Shown in pieces: positions 7,685 to 16,837 of a stretch of 61,131 nt of DNA. The position numbers were made by a program, and so were the translations under genes. Each line of letters begins with the position of its first letter. Positions within the stretch are counted from its first letter, which is position 1. The stretch is from contig NZ_JNFC01000019.1 of the NCBI RefSeq assembly GCF_000756385.1, positions 1 to 61,131 on the forward strand, read 5' to 3'. This stretch comes from Sphingopyxis sp. LC363. Lineage in GTDB: Bacteria; Pseudomonadota; Alphaproteobacteria; Sphingomonadales; Sphingomonadaceae. The notes under the pieces are model-generated. The model had not been told where the DNA came from, made no database searches, and saw only the letters and a list, made by a program, of their open reading frames with translations.

Positions 7685-9162
7685 ATCGGGCTCTTTCTGA
7701 GCTGTCTGGAGAGGGAGAGGAGGCGGCCGCGCCATGTTCCGGAGATGGCGAGCAACGCGATACCGTAAAAGAGCGCCCCGACAGCCGTGAGCAGCAGCAA
7801 GGCCTGCCATCCCGCGAGATGGTCGCCCAGCAGCCGCAGAGCGACCGCGAGCGCGACGCCCATCAGCGAGGAGGCGACGAGCGGCGGGCCAACCGCGCGC
7901 AGGCTGTCGATCGGCCGGATGCCCGAGGCGCGGCGGAGCAGCCAGATCTGCATCGGCAGGGTGAGATAGGCACGCCCGACATAGGAAACGGCCACCGCGA
8001 AGAGGCCGAAGGGCAGCGCCGCGAGCGTCAGCGCGACGCCGAGCACGAGCTGCGTCGTCGAAAGCGAGATCAGGCTGCGCGATGCGCCGAGCACGCTCAG
8101 CGAGGGCGAAGCGAAGAAGTTGAGCGTGAAGGGCACCGCCATGAAGGCGAAAATCTGGGCGAGCTGACCCGCCTCGGCCCATTTGGCGCCGAACACGGTC
8201 GGGATCGCGATCGGGGCGAGCGCGCCGAAACCGACCAGCGCCGGAAAGGACAGCGCCGAAGCGCGCGAAATCATCCAGCGATAGGCACGGCGCAGTTCGG
8301 CAGGATCGTCCTTGACGCGGGCGAGCGTCTGGACCGCGACCTGCGTGAAAGGCTGGATCGCGCCGCGGCCGATTAGCTCGACGGTCCGCCAGGCGGTGCG
8401 ATAAATGCCGACGGCGGCGAGCCCGATCCCGGCGCCGATCGCCATTTCCTGCACGCGGACGGTGGCGAGAAAGGCGAGCTGGACATAGATCAGGCTGGCG
8501 TTGAGCATCAGATTGCCGCGCAATATGACCCAGTCGAACTGCCAGCCGGGTTTCCAGTCATAGGAAGCGCGCGACAGGATGAGCCCGACGATCTCGGTGA
8601 CGAGACGCTGGATCACGAGGCTCCACAGGCCGAGCCCGGCGAAAGCGGCGACCACGGCGGCGGTCCCGCCGATCAGTCCGCCGACGACCGAGCGCAGTGC
8701 GGTGGTGCGGTGCCCGAACTCGCGCAGGCGCAGCGCCATATGCGTCGCGCCGAACGAGGATATCGGCAGCGTCAGGCTCATCACCGCGAGCGGCAGCGCG
8801 ATATCCGGCGCACCCATCCAATTGGCGATGGGCTGGGCCAGCGCCATGATCAGCAGGGCGGAGAGGAAGGAAAAGGCCTGCTGCGAGCGATAGATGGTGT
8901 CGAGGAAGGCCGGCGTGATGTCCTTCTTGCGCGCGATCGTCTGGACGAGGCCGGCGGTCGCGATGATGCGGAACGCCTCCGCCGTCACCGCCATCACTGC
9001 GAAGGCGCCGATGTCCGCTTGGGTCAGCAGGCGCGCGAGGATGACGAAAACGACGAAGGAGAAGATCTGGTCGGAGAGGAAACGCGTCACCGTCCAGCCG
9101 ATCGAACTGCGGCTGCGTGCGCGTAACCCCGCGTCGAAGCGGGTGGGGAGGTCAGCGCTCAA
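7681..9162 (-). CDS. wzx: Wzx-type polysaccharide flippase (MATE/MVF superfamily)
   Basis: A 493-residue polytopic protein with 12-14 hydrophobic segments and the PST-family pattern (GWTVTRFLSDQIFSFVVFVILARLLTQADIGAFAVM, then AVGIYRTAWRTVELIG). It is expected to flip the undecaprenyl-linked repeat unit across the inner membrane. The start is TTG 9162; no ATG lies near the correct N-terminus, and the gene overlaps the upstream GT25 gene by 11 bp, so translational coupling is likely. It is the only flippase gene in the EPS locus, matching the single polymerase at 27716. Confidence 0.9.
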   Translation of the reverse strand: MSADLPTRFDAGLRARSRSSIGWTVTRFLSDQIFSFVVFVILARLLTQADIGAFAVMAVTAEAFRIIATAGLVQTIARKKDITPAFLDTIYRSQQAFSFLSALLIMALAQPIANWMGAPDIALPLAVMSLTLPISSFGATHMALRLREFGHRTTALRSVVGGLIGGTAAVVAAFAGLGLWSLVIQRLVTEIVGLILSRASYDWKPGWQFDWVILRGNLMLNASLIYVQLAFLATVRVQEMAIGAGIGLAAVGIYRTAWRTVELIGRGAIQPFTQVAVQTLARVKDDPAELRRAYRWMISRASALSFPALVGFGALAPIAIPTVFGAKWAEAGQLAQIFAFMAVPFTLNFFASPSLSVLGASRSLISLSTTQLVLGVALTLAALPFGLFAVAVSYVGRAYLTLPMQIWLLRRASGIRPIDSLRAVGPPLVASSLMGVALAVALRLLGDHLAGWQALLLLTAVGALFYGIALLAISGTWRGRLLSLSRQLRKSPI

Positions 9163-9913
9163 GCAGGCGCCTCGCTTTCAGCATCCGCATGCGTGCGCGC
9201 TCGATATGGCGCCAGAGTCTTTGTCTTGCCGAATGGTAGAGCGGGTCGTTCTTCGGAACGAAGCGCGAATTGCCGATGTCCGAGACGATCGCCGCCTCGA
9301 GGATCGGCGCCGGATAGAGCGCGAGATTAGGCAGGCCGTGCGCCCACGACCGGTCCATCTCGTCATCGATCGGGCGGCGGACGGTGCGGCAATGCTCGAC
9401 AAGCCGCCGCGCGCCCGGGAGCGTGATCGCATAGCCCTGGGTGCCGTAAGCGAGTCCGACCAGCTCGACCACCGCGCGCGAATGCTGGAGGAAGTCGCGC
9501 TTGACCACGCGCTGCCACGTCGGCCGCTTGGCATAGAGCCGCAGATAATCGATGCCCTCGGCATGGAGATCGGTGCGCGCGAGCGGCTCGAGATAGGCCC
9601 AGTCGACGACCGTATCGTCCTCGAGGATGATCGACTGGCGCACGCCGCGGTCGACCATGTCCTGCCAGATCGAGAAATGGCTCGCATAGCAGCCGATCTC
9701 GCCCTTGCTCATCGCGCGGCCCTTGTTGCGGCGGATCGCGGCGTCGTCGACCGTCATCCCCGCCGCAGGGCCGGTGCACGCGTCGAAGAAACGCCAAGCG
9801 AGCGACGTGTCCGCGGCGCGCGCGGCGAAGGCGGCCCGCCGAGCCTCGGCGGATTCGAGCGACACCACCAATATTTCGGCAGCCTCGCCCGATTCGGGCA
9901 GGAATTCACCCAC
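9152..9913 (-). CDS. Glycosyltransferase family 25 protein
   Basis: A 253-residue GT25 (LPS-type) enzyme. It opens with EILVVSLESAEARRAAFAARA. It has KGEIGCYASHFSIWQDMVDRG and the acidic motif SIILEDDTVVDWAYLE, and ends with the typical QGYAITLPGARRLVEH and IDDEMDRSWAHGL. GT25 members usually transfer galactose or a similar sugar. GTG 9913 was chosen because AGGAGA lies nine bases upstream; an in-frame upstream ATG has no ribosome site and extends into the divergent promoter region. It is the first gene of the minus-strand operon with wzx and the pyruvyltransferase. Confidence 0.87.
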   Translation of the reverse strand: MGEFLPESGEAAEILVVSLESAEARRAAFAARAADTSLAWRFFDACTGPAAGMTVDDAAIRRNKGRAMSKGEIGCYASHFSIWQDMVDRGVRQSIILEDDTVVDWAYLEPLARTDLHAEGIDYLRLYAKRPTWQRVVKRDFLQHSRAVVELVGLAYGTQGYAITLPGARRLVEHCRTVRRPIDDEMDRSWAHGLPNLALYPAPILEAAIVSDIGNSRFVPKNDPLYHSARQRLWRHIERARMRMLKARRLLER

Positions 9914-10058
9914 GGATATACGTCTCCTATTCACCGCCGCTGCGGGGTCTGCGCGGTGCAGAACGGGCGACCAGCCCGACGCGATCCTTGGTAGCGGGCA
10001 ATTATTTGAGAGCGAAGGCACCCCGGCTCCGGTCGTCCGGTCAACGGGGCGGCTCGTC

Positions 10059-10076
10059 TTCGCAGGTGCAGCATAA
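10059..10076 (-). promoter_or_regulatory. EPS-locus dyad motif 2, gt25/gt2 divergent gap
   Basis: The minus strand reads TTATGCTGCACCTGCGAA, nearly identical to motif 4 at 21952-21969. It lies between divergent starts at 9913 and 10141. Function is inferred. Confidence 0.35.
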
Positions 10077-10140
10077 GGTTGACCCGGACCGGGCGAGAGG
10101 CCGATTGGATCGATGCGGGGGCACTTAAACAGGCGAATCC

Positions 10141-11010
10141 ATGTTTGAAGTCGCAGTCGTCATACCTGTCTGGAATGGGGAAGCGGTGCTCGGCCGCTGT
10201 CTCGAAGCGCTCGCGCACCAAACCTTGCCGCGCGAGGCTTATCAGATCATCGTCGTCGACAATGGGTCGAACGATGCCACGCGCGAAATCGCGCGGAGCT
10301 ACGCCGGCGTCGAGCTGCTCGAAGAGGCGCGGCCCGGCTCCTATGTCGCGCGTAACCGCGGGATCGAACGCGTGCGGGCGCCGGTTACCGCCTTTACCGA
10401 TGCCGATTGCGAGCCCGCGCCCGACTGGCTGGAACAGGTGGTGCGCGCTGCCGCCGCTAACCCGGGTTTCGGCGTGCTCGCGGGCAAGATCGAGCTGTTC
10501 GACGAAATCGCGCCCGAGCGCGAGGTGTTCGGCGATTATGAGCGGCTTTTCAGCTTTCCGCAGGCGCACGCGTCGCGCGGCAATTGCGCGACCGCCAATT
10601 GGGCGAGCGAGACGGCGCTGCTGAAGGAGCTTGGCGGGTTCGATGCGGCTTTGAAATCGGGCGGCGACCGCCAGATGGCGCTGCGCATCCGGGGCGCCGG
10701 CCGGCCGCTCATTTATGTGCCGGCGATGACCGTCCGCCATCCGGTGCGCGCGAGCCGCGCCGAGCTGGTGCGCAAGCGCCAGCGACTGAGCGGCGGACGC
10801 TGGGACCGCACCGTGGGTCGCCCGCGCCTCGTCCATGTGCTCGGCATCACCGCTGTCGATACGGTGCGGCGATTGCGCCGGGCGGCGATCACACGCGAGC
10901 TGTCGTTGCGGCGACGGCTGGCGGTGATGCTGCTGACGTTGCAGCTCGCCGGGGTGGCGGTGGGCGAGTTCCTCAATCTGGCGGGGGGACGAAAGGCAGC
11001 ACGCGACTGA
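10141..11010 (+). CDS. Glycosyltransferase family 2 (first of pair)
   Basis: A 289-residue GT-A fold enzyme. The nucleotide-sugar site is VAVVIPVWNGEAVLGRCLEAL and IIVVDNGSNDATREIA, with the metal-binding region AFTDADCEPAPDWLE. C-terminal to the catalytic core are basic helices (RRLRRAAITRELSLRRRLAVML) and a hydrophobic stretch that suggest membrane association. It shares an ATGA junction with the next glycosyltransferase gene. It is probably one of the inverting transferases that extend the lipid-linked EPS unit; the sugar is unknown. Confidence 0.9.
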   Translation: MFEVAVVIPVWNGEAVLGRCLEALAHQTLPREAYQIIVVDNGSNDATREIARSYAGVELLEEARPGSYVARNRGIERVRAPVTAFTDADCEPAPDWLEQVVRAAAANPGFGVLAGKIELFDEIAPEREVFGDYERLFSFPQAHASRGNCATANWASETALLKELGGFDAALKSGGDRQMALRIRGAGRPLIYVPAMTVRHPVRASRAELVRKRQRLSGGRWDRTVGRPRLVHVLGITAVDTVRRLRRAAITRELSLRRRLAVMLLTLQLAGVAVGEFLNLAGGRKAARD

Positions 11011-11975
11011 TGACAAATTCCCGACCCGCTCCGCGCTTTTCCGTGGTGATGCCGCTCTATAACAAGGCCGCGCATGTCCGCGCGGCGATCGAGAGCGCGC
11101 TCGCGCAGAGCTATCCGGCGCACGAGATACTCGTGATCGATAATGGCTCGACCGACGGCGGCCGCGAACTGGCGGCCGCGGTCGGCGACGATCGAATCAC
11201 GCTGCTCGACCTCGCGACACCGGGACCGGGCGGCTATGCGGGGCGCAATGTCGGCATTCGCGCCGCGAACGGCGACTGGATCGCCTTCCTCGATGCCGAC
11301 GACCTGTGGCAGCCCGATCATCTTGCGGTGCTCGCCGAAGGCATCGCCGCCGACGCCGATGTGCGCGCGGCGGCCACGCGGTTCGACCATGTGTTCGAAG
11401 ATCGCGTGCAGCCGCAGCGGATCGCGCCTAAGTTGGATCGCGCGCGGAGCCTGGACTTCGCGGACTTCCTTGAAGCATGGCTCGCGGTGCGCGAATGCCC
11501 GATGTGGACCGGCGCGATCGCGATCCGCCGCGACACGTTGTTCGAGGCGGGGCTGTTTCCCGAAGGGCGCGCGGTGCGCGGGGGCGACAAGGATTTGTGG
11601 CTGCGCGTGCTCGCCAAGGGCGCGCTGCGCTATGATCCGCGGATCACCGCGCGCTTTCACCGCGACAGCGACAACAAGGTCAGCAAGTCGACCACGACGC
11701 TCGACCTGCCCTGTCTGGTCGAGACGGCGCGGGCGATGCTTGCCGACGCGACGCCGCGCGAAGCCGCCTTGCTGCGGCGGCTCGTCAATCAGGAAATCGC
11801 GCATTATGCGCGCTATGCGATGAAATATCCGGGCCGGACGGCGATCCGGGTCGGCGATGTCTATCTGCCCGAGGGGACGGGCACCGCGGCGCTCCTGCTC
11901 GCCGCGAAGCTTATCCCAGCGTCGCTCCGGCAGTCGGGCCATGCCCTGCGCAACCGGCTGCGCGCCCGCGCGTGA
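11010..11975 (+). CDS. Glycosyltransferase family 2 (second of pair)
   Basis: A 321-residue GT-A enzyme. It opens with FSVVMPLYNKAAHVRAAIES and EILVIDNGSTDGG and has the acidic motif WIAFLDADDLWQPDH and the acceptor-side GGDKDLWLRVLAKG. It begins in an ATGA overlap with the preceding GT2 gene and ends in a GTGA overlap with the endonuclease-phosphatase-like gene, so it sits in a tightly coupled four-gene operon (10141-14181). The donor sugar cannot be read from sequence. Confidence 0.9.
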   Translation: MTNSRPAPRFSVVMPLYNKAAHVRAAIESALAQSYPAHEILVIDNGSTDGGRELAAAVGDDRITLLDLATPGPGGYAGRNVGIRAANGDWIAFLDADDLWQPDHLAVLAEGIAADADVRAAATRFDHVFEDRVQPQRIAPKLDRARSLDFADFLEAWLAVRECPMWTGAIAIRRDTLFEAGLFPEGRAVRGGDKDLWLRVLAKGALRYDPRITARFHRDSDNKVSKSTTTLDLPCLVETARAMLADATPREAALLRRLVNQEIAHYARYAMKYPGRTAIRVGDVYLPEGTGTAALLLAAKLIPASLRQSGHALRNRLRARA

Positions 11976-12886
11976 AACCGGTCCGCGCCTTCGGTTCCCT
12001 GCTGGCGGGCGGGGGGATCGTCGCTGCGTGGCTTTCGCTCGCCGGCGGATGGGTGCCGGCGCTCGACCTGCTCGCCTCCTTCCTCCCCTTCTTCGGCGTG
12101 GCGGTCTTGCTGGGGCTGTTGTTCGCCCGGTGGCGACCGGGCCTTACGATCGCGGCGGCCCTGCTGGCGCTGGTCCCGTTCGCGATCGGCGTTGCGCCCG
12201 AATGGCTGCGTTCGATTCCCGCCGCGCCTTCGGACGCGCCGCGGGTTCTTGTGCTGACGCACAATGTCTGGGCGGGCAACTCCGACCCCGCCGACACCGC
12301 GCAGACGATCATCGATGCGAAGCCCGACGTGGTGATGCTGCAAGAGGTGAACGGCAGCTTCCGGCCGATGCTTGCGGCGCTGAGCCAGCATTTCGCCCAT
12401 GCGACCCGGTGCCCGCGCGGCTGCGACCTCGCCATATTCTCGCGCTGGCCGATCGCCGATGGCGATTATTTTCTGAAGGACGCGACCGGCCGCAAATTCG
12501 GCCCCGCGTTGCTCTGGGCGCGGATCGTGCCACCCGCGGGAGAAGCGTTCATGGTCGCGACGCTCCACTATCCCCGGCCGACGTCAAGCGACCAGGCGGT
12601 GCGCAGGCGCGACGTGGCGCATGCGTTGGCGCGGATCGATCGCGATGCCTTGATCGTTGCAGGCGACATGAACCTGACCCCTTGGGCCGCGGCGATGCGC
12701 GAGCAGGACCGCGCGCTTGCTCCGCTCACCCGCATGACGCGTGCGCCCAGCTGGCCGCGTGCGCTTCCCGTGCTGCCGATCGATCATCTTTATGCCGGGC
12801 CCGATTGGGGGCTGGTGTCCACGCGGCAATTGCCCGCGACGGGGTCGGACCATCGGCCGATTCTCGTGACGTTGGCGCGCCGATGA
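11972..12886 (+). CDS. Membrane-anchored endonuclease/exonuclease/phosphatase (EEP) family protein
   Basis: A 304-residue protein with two to three N-terminal hydrophobic helices (residues 8-80), then an EEP fold. Metal and catalytic motifs are intact: LTHNVWAGN, VVMLQEV, ATLHYPRP, VAGDMNLTPW and the final GSDHRPILV. The domain faces the periplasm if the three-helix reading is right. The family hydrolyses phosphodiesters of nucleic acids or lipids. Its place between glycosyltransferases and an outer-membrane barrel suggests a lipid-carrier or polysaccharide phosphodiester substrate, which is inference. It starts at GTG 11972 in a 4-bp overlap with the preceding gene. Confidence 0.85.
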   Translation: MKPVRAFGSLLAGGGIVAAWLSLAGGWVPALDLLASFLPFFGVAVLLGLLFARWRPGLTIAAALLALVPFAIGVAPEWLRSIPAAPSDAPRVLVLTHNVWAGNSDPADTAQTIIDAKPDVVMLQEVNGSFRPMLAALSQHFAHATRCPRGCDLAIFSRWPIADGDYFLKDATGRKFGPALLWARIVPPAGEAFMVATLHYPRPTSSDQAVRRRDVAHALARIDRDALIVAGDMNLTPWAAAMREQDRALAPLTRMTRAPSWPRALPVLPIDHLYAGPDWGLVSTRQLPATGSDHRPILVTLARR

Positions 12887-14181
12887 AACGCGTCTTTTCC
12901 CTCGCGCTGCTCGGCAGCTGCGGCCTCGCCGTGCCCGCGCTGGCGCAGCAATCGGACGCGACCGACGGGCTCGGTTCGGTGTCGAGCGAAAACAGCTTCG
13001 GACGCGACCGCAACATCAGCGTGCTCGAACGCCGTCGGCCCGATTATACGGCGGAGCCGATCCGTGTCGGCTCGCTCGAACTGATGCCGCGCATCGCGGT
13101 CGGCGCCGGCTACGACGACAATCTCTATGCGCAGCCCGATGACGAGATCGGCGACGCCTATCTACGCATCCGCCCGCGCATCTCGCTGGTGCGGCCGTCG
13201 CCCGACCTCAAGCTGTCGCTCGAAGGCGAAGTCGATCTGCTCCGCTACGCCGACCGGTCCAGCGAAAATGCCACCCAATATGCGGTGAACGCGGGCGCGG
13301 CCTGGACGATCAGCAAGTCGGACACGCTCGACATCACGCTGCGCAATGGGCGTTACAGCCAGGAACGCGTCTCGCCCGACAGCCCGACGCAGGCGTCGCG
13401 GCCGATCCGCTTCACTCTGAACGGGGGCACCGCGACCTATACGCACGTCTTCAACCGGCTGCGCGTGCGTGGCGTGATCGATGTCGAGAACCGCAATTAC
13501 AGCGACAGCGTGACGCCGGGCGGCGATCCGATCGATCAGGATTTCCGCGATCACACCAGCTATACCGGCACCGCGATCGGCGAATATGCGTTGAGCCCCA
13601 GCGTCGCGCTGTTCGTCGCGGGATCGCTCGGCAAGCGCGACTATCGCGAACGCAGCGGCCCGGTTCCGGCGCGCGATTCGACCGGCTTCGACCTTGCCGC
13701 CGGGGCGAGCTTTGAACTGGGGCGCAAGGCGCGCGGATCGCTTCGCCTCGGCTATCTCCATCAGGATTACAAGGCGGCCGAGTTCGAGGATGTCTCGGGC
13801 TTCCTCGTGCGCGGCGAACTCGCCTATTTCCTGACCCCGCTGGTGACGATCACCGGCACCGTCGACCGCGGCATCAAGGAAACCGGCGTCAACGGCGCTA
13901 CGGGCTATCTCGCTACCAACATGACGCTGCGCGCCGATTACGAGCTGCTGCGCAACCTGATCATCAGCGCGGGCGGCGAGCTGGAAAAGCGCGATTTCAA
14001 CAATATCGACCGGCAGGACGAGCGCTGGACCTGGCGCGCCAACGCCTCCTATCTGGTGAGCAAGCGGCTGGCGCTGCGGTTCGACGTGCAGCGGCGTACC
14101 CAGTCGAGCTGGGGCTTCAACGCCGGCCGCGAATTCACCGATAACCGCGTCTCGGTCGGGGTGACCTTCTCGGGTTTGTAG
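12883..14181 (+). CDS. Outer-membrane beta-barrel protein of the EPS locus
   Basis: A 432-residue exported protein with signal peptide MKRVFSLALLGSCGLAVPALAQ. A short linker follows, then alternating beta strands over about 360 residues, such as LELMPRIAVGAGYDDNLYAQ, SLRLGYLHQDY and RVSVGVTFSGL. It ends in a hydrophobic residue as barrel proteins usually do. Barrels of this type occur in sphingan-type EPS clusters; a role in export or surface attachment is likely but not proven. It starts in an ATGA overlap with the EEP gene and is the last gene of that operon, convergent with the next unit. Confidence 0.85.
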   Translation: MKRVFSLALLGSCGLAVPALAQQSDATDGLGSVSSENSFGRDRNISVLERRRPDYTAEPIRVGSLELMPRIAVGAGYDDNLYAQPDDEIGDAYLRIRPRISLVRPSPDLKLSLEGEVDLLRYADRSSENATQYAVNAGAAWTISKSDTLDITLRNGRYSQERVSPDSPTQASRPIRFTLNGGTATYTHVFNRLRVRGVIDVENRNYSDSVTPGGDPIDQDFRDHTSYTGTAIGEYALSPSVALFVAGSLGKRDYRERSGPVPARDSTGFDLAAGASFELGRKARGSLRLGYLHQDYKAAEFEDVSGFLVRGELAYFLTPLVTITGTVDRGIKETGVNGATGYLATNMTLRADYELLRNLIISAGGELEKRDFNNIDRQDERWTWRANASYLVSKRLALRFDVQRRTQSSWGFNAGREFTDNRVSVGVTFSGL

Positions 14182-14187
14182 GCCCGA

Positions 14188-14913
14188 TCAGCGGTGCTTC
14201 GTCCGCGACCCGTGGAACGCGCCTTCGCATGCGGCGAGCAGCTCGGGCGGGGCGAGGCGGTTGATATAGCCCGCCGATCCCTGATCCGAGAGCAGTTTTG
14301 CCGGAATACCGCCGACCACGCCGCGCTCGGGCACGTCCTTCGTCACGACCGCATTGGCGCCGATCGCCGCCTCCGCGCCCACGGCGATGCCGCCGATGAC
14401 CTTGGCGCCCGACCCCAGAAAGCTGCGGTCGCCGATCACCGGGGCGCCGCGCCGGCCGCCGCGGTTCATATAGCCGAGCACGACGCCGTGGGTGATGTTG
14501 ACATTGCTGCCGAGCACCGCGTCGCCGTGAAAATAGAAGCCGCCGAAACGGTTGAGGAACAGCCCCGGCCCGATTTCCATATATTCGGGGATCGCAAAAC
14601 CATATTTGTAGCGCGCGCGCAGCAGCAGCCACTTGGCGAGTGGATAGAGACCGAAAGCCTTGGCGGGCTTCAGCTTGAGCCAACCGGTCGTGCGCATCAG
14701 CACGGTGTATTTATATCCGGGAGTGAAGGCATAATGCCGCGCGAAGGCGCCGAAGCCGGTGCGGCCGGCATAGCGATAGAGGTCAGCGGCGAGCAGCGCC
14801 TTGAGCTTCGCGAAGCTCACCGGGCAGCCGCGCAGATGCGGCTTGCCAGTCTCCTCGGAAACGGGCTCGTCGAACGCCGGAGCGGGGGCGAGCGATGCGC
14901 TGGCCAGGTCCAT
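14188..14913 (-). CDS. Hexapeptide-repeat acetyltransferase (serine-acetyltransferase-like)
   Basis: A 241-residue protein whose C-terminal half is a left-handed beta-helix (about residues 110-215), with NINITHGVVLG-like (SNVNITHGVVLGYMN), VIGDRSFLGSGAKVIGGI, AAIGANAVVTKDVPERGVVGGIPAK. It resembles CysE/WcaB-type O-acetyltransferases but sits among EPS genes, so O-acetylation of a sugar is more likely than cysteine synthesis (inference). It overlaps the wza-like gene in a TGATG junction. Residues 1-32 are extra and poorly conserved in appearance; an internal start is possible. Confidence 0.85.
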   Translation of the reverse strand: MDLASASLAPAPAFDEPVSEETGKPHLRGCPVSFAKLKALLAADLYRYAGRTGFGAFARHYAFTPGYKYTVLMRTTGWLKLKPAKAFGLYPLAKWLLLRARYKYGFAIPEYMEIGPGLFLNRFGGFYFHGDAVLGSNVNITHGVVLGYMNRGGRRGAPVIGDRSFLGSGAKVIGGIAVGAEAAIGANAVVTKDVPERGVVGGIPAKLLSDQGSAGYINRLAPPELLAACEGAFHGSRTKHR

Positions 14914-15476
14914 CAGAAATAACGCTCGCCGAAACGGATCGTGTCGCCCGGAAGCACCGGGAAATCGGCGGTCATCTCATATTCGCGCTCGCCGGCTTCG
15001 CCCGCGCGTTTCAGGAAGACGCGCTTTTCGTTGGCGCGATAGGTGAAACCGTCGGCCTTGGCGACGGCACCGCGGATGGTGAGGCCCTGCGTATAGGGAT
15101 ATTCGCCCGGCTTGTTGACTTCGCCGAGCACATAGACGGGCCGGAAGCTCGCGACCTGGACCGAGACCTTGGGCTCGAGCAGATAGCCGTCGCCGAGCTT
15201 CGCTTCGATCGTCTTCGACAGCTCGTCGGTCTGCAGCCCGGCCGCCTTGACCTCGCCGATCAGCGGGAAGGCGATCGTGCCGGCGGGGGAGACTTCGAAG
15301 TCGCCGGTGAGCGTCTCTTCGCCATAGGTTGCAATCTTGACCTTGTCGCCGGGCGAGAGACTGAACGCCTCGGCGGGCGGCGGTGCGGCGCCGCTGCCGG
15401 CGAGCGGCGACTGCCCGGCGCACGCGCCGAGCATTGCGAGCGTGCCTGCCAAGGCGATCTGCTTAAGCCATTTCAT
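14913..15476 (-). CDS. wza: Polysaccharide export lipoprotein, short Wza-like
   Basis: A 187-residue lipoprotein with lipobox LGAC (Cys19). A poly-export domain follows (about 40-115: SLSPGDKVKIATYGEETLTGDFEVSP, IAFPLIGEVKAAG), then one SLBB-like segment (VYVLGEVNKPGEYPY). It is shorter than E. coli Wza, like GumB-type export proteins, and lacks the outer-membrane-spanning C-terminal helix. It is expected to form the periplasmic/outer-membrane export channel with the Wzc-like protein and perhaps the beta-barrel protein at 12883. ATG 15476 overlaps the upstream glycosyltransferase stop (ATGA), with GGGAG seven bases before. Confidence 0.92.
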   Translation of the reverse strand: MKWLKQIALAGTLAMLGACAGQSPLAGSGAAPPPAEAFSLSPGDKVKIATYGEETLTGDFEVSPAGTIAFPLIGEVKAAGLQTDELSKTIEAKLGDGYLLEPKVSVQVASFRPVYVLGEVNKPGEYPYTQGLTIRGAVAKADGFTYRANEKRVFLKRAGEAGEREYEMTADFPVLPGDTIRFGERYF

Positions 15477-16654
15477 GAAACCACTCCCGGACTTGATGCT
15501 GCAATGTCTTTGAATTCGGTCCCCGTGCGGAATCCGGCGAGCGCCGCCTCGATCCGGGCCCAATAATTCGCCGCGGCCTGTTCGACGCCATAGGCAAGCG
15601 AACGGGTGCGCGCGCGCGCGCCGCATTCGCTGCGGTGCGGCTCGGCGAGCACCCGGCGCAAGGCGGCGGCGAAGGCTGGCACATCATCGGTCGGCACCAA
15701 CGCGCCGGCATCGACATCGATCCCGCCGCCGATCGTCTCGCGCGGCCGGTCGGCCAGAATCTCGGATGGGCCGGAGGCGCAATTGGTCGCGACGACGGGC
15801 ACGCCGCACGCCATCGCCTCGACCAGCCCGTTCGGGAAACCCTCGGCGTTCGAGGGCATCGCATAGGCCTGCGCGCGGGACACCACCGCGAAAGGGTTGG
15901 CGACGAAGCCCGGCATGTCGACCCGGTCCGCGATACCGAGCGACGCGGCGAGCGCCTCCAGCGCGCCGCGCTCGGGTCCTTCGCCCAGGACGACGAGGCG
16001 CTCCGGCGGCGCGGCCTGGGCATAGGCGCGCAGCAAGAGCGGAAAATTCTTGTTCGGCATGAGCCGCCCGGCCGAGACGATATAGGGATCGGCAGGCACG
16101 AAGGCGGGCGGTTCGGCGGCCAGTTCGGCGATGCGGCGATGGTCGACCGGATTGGCGATCGCCGACATGCGGCTGCGCGCGACGCCGAAATTGGCGGCAA
16201 GATCGTCGACGACGCCTTCGGACACGGCGATGACATGCGCGGCGCGCGGATAGACGAGGCGAACCATCGCCTTGGCGGCAACGGCACTGCCAAGATGGGC
16301 GCTGGTGTTCACCCGTTCGCTGATCAGCCACGGCCGGCGGCGTCCCGCCATCGCCCAGGCGTTGGCGATATTGGCGCGGGTCAAAAAGCTGAGCGCCGCA
16401 TCGGGCTTGAGCCGTCCGGCGAGCGCGCGCAGCCCGGTCAGGCTCGGCAGCAATTTATGCCGCGCGTCGAGCTGATGGGCCGCGACCCATTCGGGGATGT
16501 CATAGGCGCGCGGTTCGTCGTCGAGCAGCGCGAGATGGATGTCGTAGCGCGCGCGCCACGGCTCCGACCCGCCGAGCAGGGTCGCCAGCACGCGCTCGGC
16601 GCCGCCGCCCGCAAGCGAGTTGATCGCGAACAATATCCGCTTTCGGTGCAGCAT
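15473..16654 (-). CDS. Glycosyltransferase family 4
   Basis: A 393-residue GT-B retaining transferase. The N-terminal domain opens with RKRILFAINSLAGGGAERVLATLL. The C-terminal nucleotide-sugar site has YIVSAGRLMPNKNFPLLLRAYA, LVVLGEGPERGALEA and the hallmark SNAEGFPNGLVEAMACGVPVVA. It is the first gene of the minus-strand operon GT4-wza-acetyltransferase. The start at 16654 has GAGGA just upstream. It is divergent from the acyltransferase gene with motif 3 between. Donor and acceptor are unknown. Confidence 0.92.
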   Translation of the reverse strand: MLHRKRILFAINSLAGGGAERVLATLLGGSEPWRARYDIHLALLDDEPRAYDIPEWVAAHQLDARHKLLPSLTGLRALAGRLKPDAALSFLTRANIANAWAMAGRRRPWLISERVNTSAHLGSAVAAKAMVRLVYPRAAHVIAVSEGVVDDLAANFGVARSRMSAIANPVDHRRIAELAAEPPAFVPADPYIVSAGRLMPNKNFPLLLRAYAQAAPPERLVVLGEGPERGALEALAASLGIADRVDMPGFVANPFAVVSRAQAYAMPSNAEGFPNGLVEAMACGVPVVATNCASGPSEILADRPRETIGGGIDVDAGALVPTDDVPAFAAALRRVLAEPHRSECGARARTRSLAYGVEQAAANYWARIEAALAGFRTGTEFKDIAASSPGVVS

Positions 16655-16712
16655 GATTCCTCGTTGAAGCTGGTGCGGAATGCGCCTTGGAAGAACCCTT
16701 ACCACGCCGAAT

Positions 16713-16729
16713 TGTTGCAGTGCACACAG
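16713..16729 (+). promoter_or_regulatory. EPS-locus dyad motif 3, GT4/acyltransferase divergent gap
   Basis: TGTTGCAGTGCACACA is a degenerate version of motif 1, between divergent starts at 16654 and 16838. Function is inferred. Confidence 0.3.
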
Positions 16730-16837
16730 GCGCGCCCGCTTCATCGCCCGCGGGGGGCATTTGGCCGATTCGAGCGGGTTTCGCGCCGGGATGGGTCTAT
16801 TACCGGCGACACCGATGAACGTTTGCGGAGATATGTA

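Noticed and set aside
11143..11823. Ser/Arg-rich frames inside the GT2 gene and similar overlaps elsewhere
   Set aside because: Composition is typical of shifted frames in GC-rich genes, with no motif.
15635..16837. Long in-frame upstream extension of the acyltransferase on the plus strand
   Set aside because: It runs antisense to the GT4 gene and has Arg/His/Gly-rich composition. The family start and ribosome site are at 16838.
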